From Trebonia sp. (lineage in GTDB: Bacteria; Actinomycetota; Actinomycetes; Streptosporangiales; Streptosporangiaceae), in contig JASHPP010000252.1 in the NCBI GenBank assembly GCA_030038035.1, positions 1 to 6,637 on the forward strand: a DNA stretch of 6,637 nt, in the 5' to 3' direction. Within the stretch, counting starts at the first letter, position 1. The number at the start of each line of letters is the position of its first letter. Of this stretch, positions 5,891 to 6,637 are shown piece by piece. The translations under genes and the position numbers were made by a program. Below the pieces are notes generated by a model. That model saw nothing but the letters and a program-made list of their open reading frames with translations. It ran no database searches and was not told the origin of the DNA.

Positions 5891-6607
5891 GTGCTGCTGC
5901 TCGGACTGGACACCGCCACGTCCGCGGTGACGGTAGCGCTACATGACGGCGGGCAGCCATTGGCCCAGCTCGTCGTCGTCGACGCGCACCGCCACGCGGA
6001 GTTGCTCACGCCTGCGATCGCGAAGGTCATCGCGGACGCAGGCGCGGAGCGCGGCGACCTCACCGGCGTGGCGGTCGGCGTCGGGCCGGGCCCGTACACG
6101 GGGCTGCGAGTAGGAGTCGTGAGCGCCCGCGTGCTCGGCTTCGCGCTGGGGATCCCCGTGTACGGCGTGTGCAGCCTCGACGTCATCGCCGCCGATGTCG
6201 AGCGCGAGGGCGATTTCCTTGTGGCAACCGACGCGCGCCGCCGCGAACTCTACTGGGCTCGCTACGACCAGACGGGGCGTTTGTCTGGCCCTCATGTCGG
6301 CCCGCCCGCGCTCATCCCCTCTCGTGAACTGCCTGTCGCCGGCGAGGGCCCGCTGCTGTACTCCGAACTTCTGCCGAACGGCCGGGGGCCGGCCTATCCC
6401 GCGGCGGCCACCTTGTGCCGGATCGTCGTCGCGGCCCTCGCCGCGGGCGATGCCGACTCAGCGGGCGCGGGATCCGCCGGCGCGGTGTCAGCAGGCGGCA
6501 GCGGCGCGGGAAGCGCCCGCCCGTCGGTGCTGCTGCCCCCGGAGCCGCTGTACCTGCGCCGCCCGGACGCGCGCGAACCGGGCGCGCCAAAGCGGGTGTC
6601 GCGGTGA
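5891..6607 (+). CDS. tsaB: tRNA t6A biosynthesis protein TsaB
   Basis: TsaB is the non-catalytic ASKHA-fold partner of TsaD in the complex that makes N6-threonylcarbamoyladenosine at tRNA position 37. The product is 238 aa, within the family range. Landmarks are the first strand LLLGLDTATSAVTVAL (2-17), the HAELL segment (35-39) where TsaD-type proteins carry a metal-binding motif, the conserved GVGPGPYTGLRVG (63-75), VYGVCSLDVIA (90-100), DARRRELYWARY (114-125) and the C-terminal LYLRRPDA (220-227). The GTG at 5891 starts directly on the conserved first strand, so the start is secure, although it has no ribosome-binding site. Residues about 186-210 are a Gly/Ser/Ala-rich linker between the last helix and the C-terminal tail. 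The stop overlaps the next start, as expected for a tsaB-rimI-tsaD order. Confidence 0.94.
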   Translation: MLLLGLDTATSAVTVALHDGGQPLAQLVVVDAHRHAELLTPAIAKVIADAGAERGDLTGVAVGVGPGPYTGLRVGVVSARVLGFALGIPVYGVCSLDVIAADVEREGDFLVATDARRRELYWARYDQTGRLSGPHVGPPALIPSRELPVAGEGPLLYSELLPNGRGPAYPAAATLCRIVVAALAAGDADSAGAGSAGAVSAGGSGAGSARPSVLLPPEPLYLRRPDAREPGAPKRVSR

Positions 6608-6637
6608 TGACGGGGAGGCATGCCCGGCGCGCCCCCG
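6604..6637 (+). CDS. Start of next gene, probably ribosomal-protein acetyltransferase rimI (cut by window end)
   Basis: After tsaB a frame opens at GTG 6604, overlapping the tsaB stop as GTGA, with an ATG at 6607 as the next codon in the same frame. Only about ten residues are visible (MTGRHARRAP from the ATG), too few to identify a protein. In actinobacteria tsaB is usually followed by rimI, a GNAT N-terminal acetyltransferase, and then tsaD, so rimI is the expected gene. A GGGGAGG at 6612-6618 could instead serve a start just beyond the window edge, although the spacing would be long. Confidence 0.4.
   Translation, partial: MMTGRHARRAP

Noticed and set aside
6501..6520. GC-rich hairpin within tsaB
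   Set aside because: It is internal to the coding region, has no T-run, and arises from the Gly/Ser/Ala codon repeats.
6614..6624. GGAGGCATGCC also present at 4650-4660
   Set aside because: An 11-base match between two places in a 6.6-kb GC-rich window is expected by chance, and the second copy is not positioned before a start in the same way.
1..6637. Search for CRISPR arrays, tRNA/rRNA genes, transposase genes, attachment sites and riboswitches
   Set aside because: No regularly spaced repeats, transposase motifs or terminal repeats were seen. The non-coding gaps are all under 90 bp, too small for most structured RNAs. The window is core chromosomal sequence.

Overview
The window is a chromosomal housekeeping segment of a very GC-rich bacterium, almost certainly an actinobacterium. 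The support is the strong G/C bias at third codon positions, frequent GTG starts, stop/start overlaps of the ATGA and GTGA type, -10-like hexamers placed for leaderless transcription, and proteins of clearly actinobacterial style (GlmM, the fused NnrE-NnrD, Alr). The sequence alone does not name a genus. Every convincing gene is on the + strand, and coding density is close to complete.

Layout: (1) 1-861, the C-terminal two thirds of glmM (phosphoglucosamine mutase), cut by the window edge. (2) 858-1232, acpS, overlapping glmM by ATGA. (3) 1268-2887, bifunctional NAD(P)H-hydrate epimerase/dehydratase (nnr). (4) 2911-4023, alr (alanine racemase). (5) 4020-4574, tsaE, overlapping alr by GTGA. 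(6) An 86-bp gap, then 4661-5848, an unnamed single-pass membrane protein with a proline/arginine-rich cytoplasmic half and a two-cysteine outer domain resembling DUF3558. (7) 5891-6607, tsaB. (8) The first codons of a further gene at 6604-6637, probably rimI.

The genes fall into three functions. GlmM (UDP-GlcNAc precursor) and Alr (D-alanine) feed peptidoglycan synthesis. AcpS activates acyl carrier protein for lipid synthesis, and Nnr repairs damaged NAD(P)H. TsaE and TsaB belong to the machinery that makes the t6A modification at position 37 of ANN-decoding tRNAs. Linkage of alr with the tsaE/tsaB/rimI/tsaD group is common in actinobacteria. The unusual part is the membrane-protein gene inserted between tsaE and tsaB. 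It has its own Shine-Dalgarno sequence, a perfect 17-bp palindrome over its start codon, and short repeats in the gap upstream.

I see no CRISPR array, mobile element, tRNA or rRNA, and no convincing new multi-gene system. The items most worth following are the inserted membrane-protein gene with its operator-like palindrome, and the matching leaderless-promoter arrangement in front of alr and tsaB.
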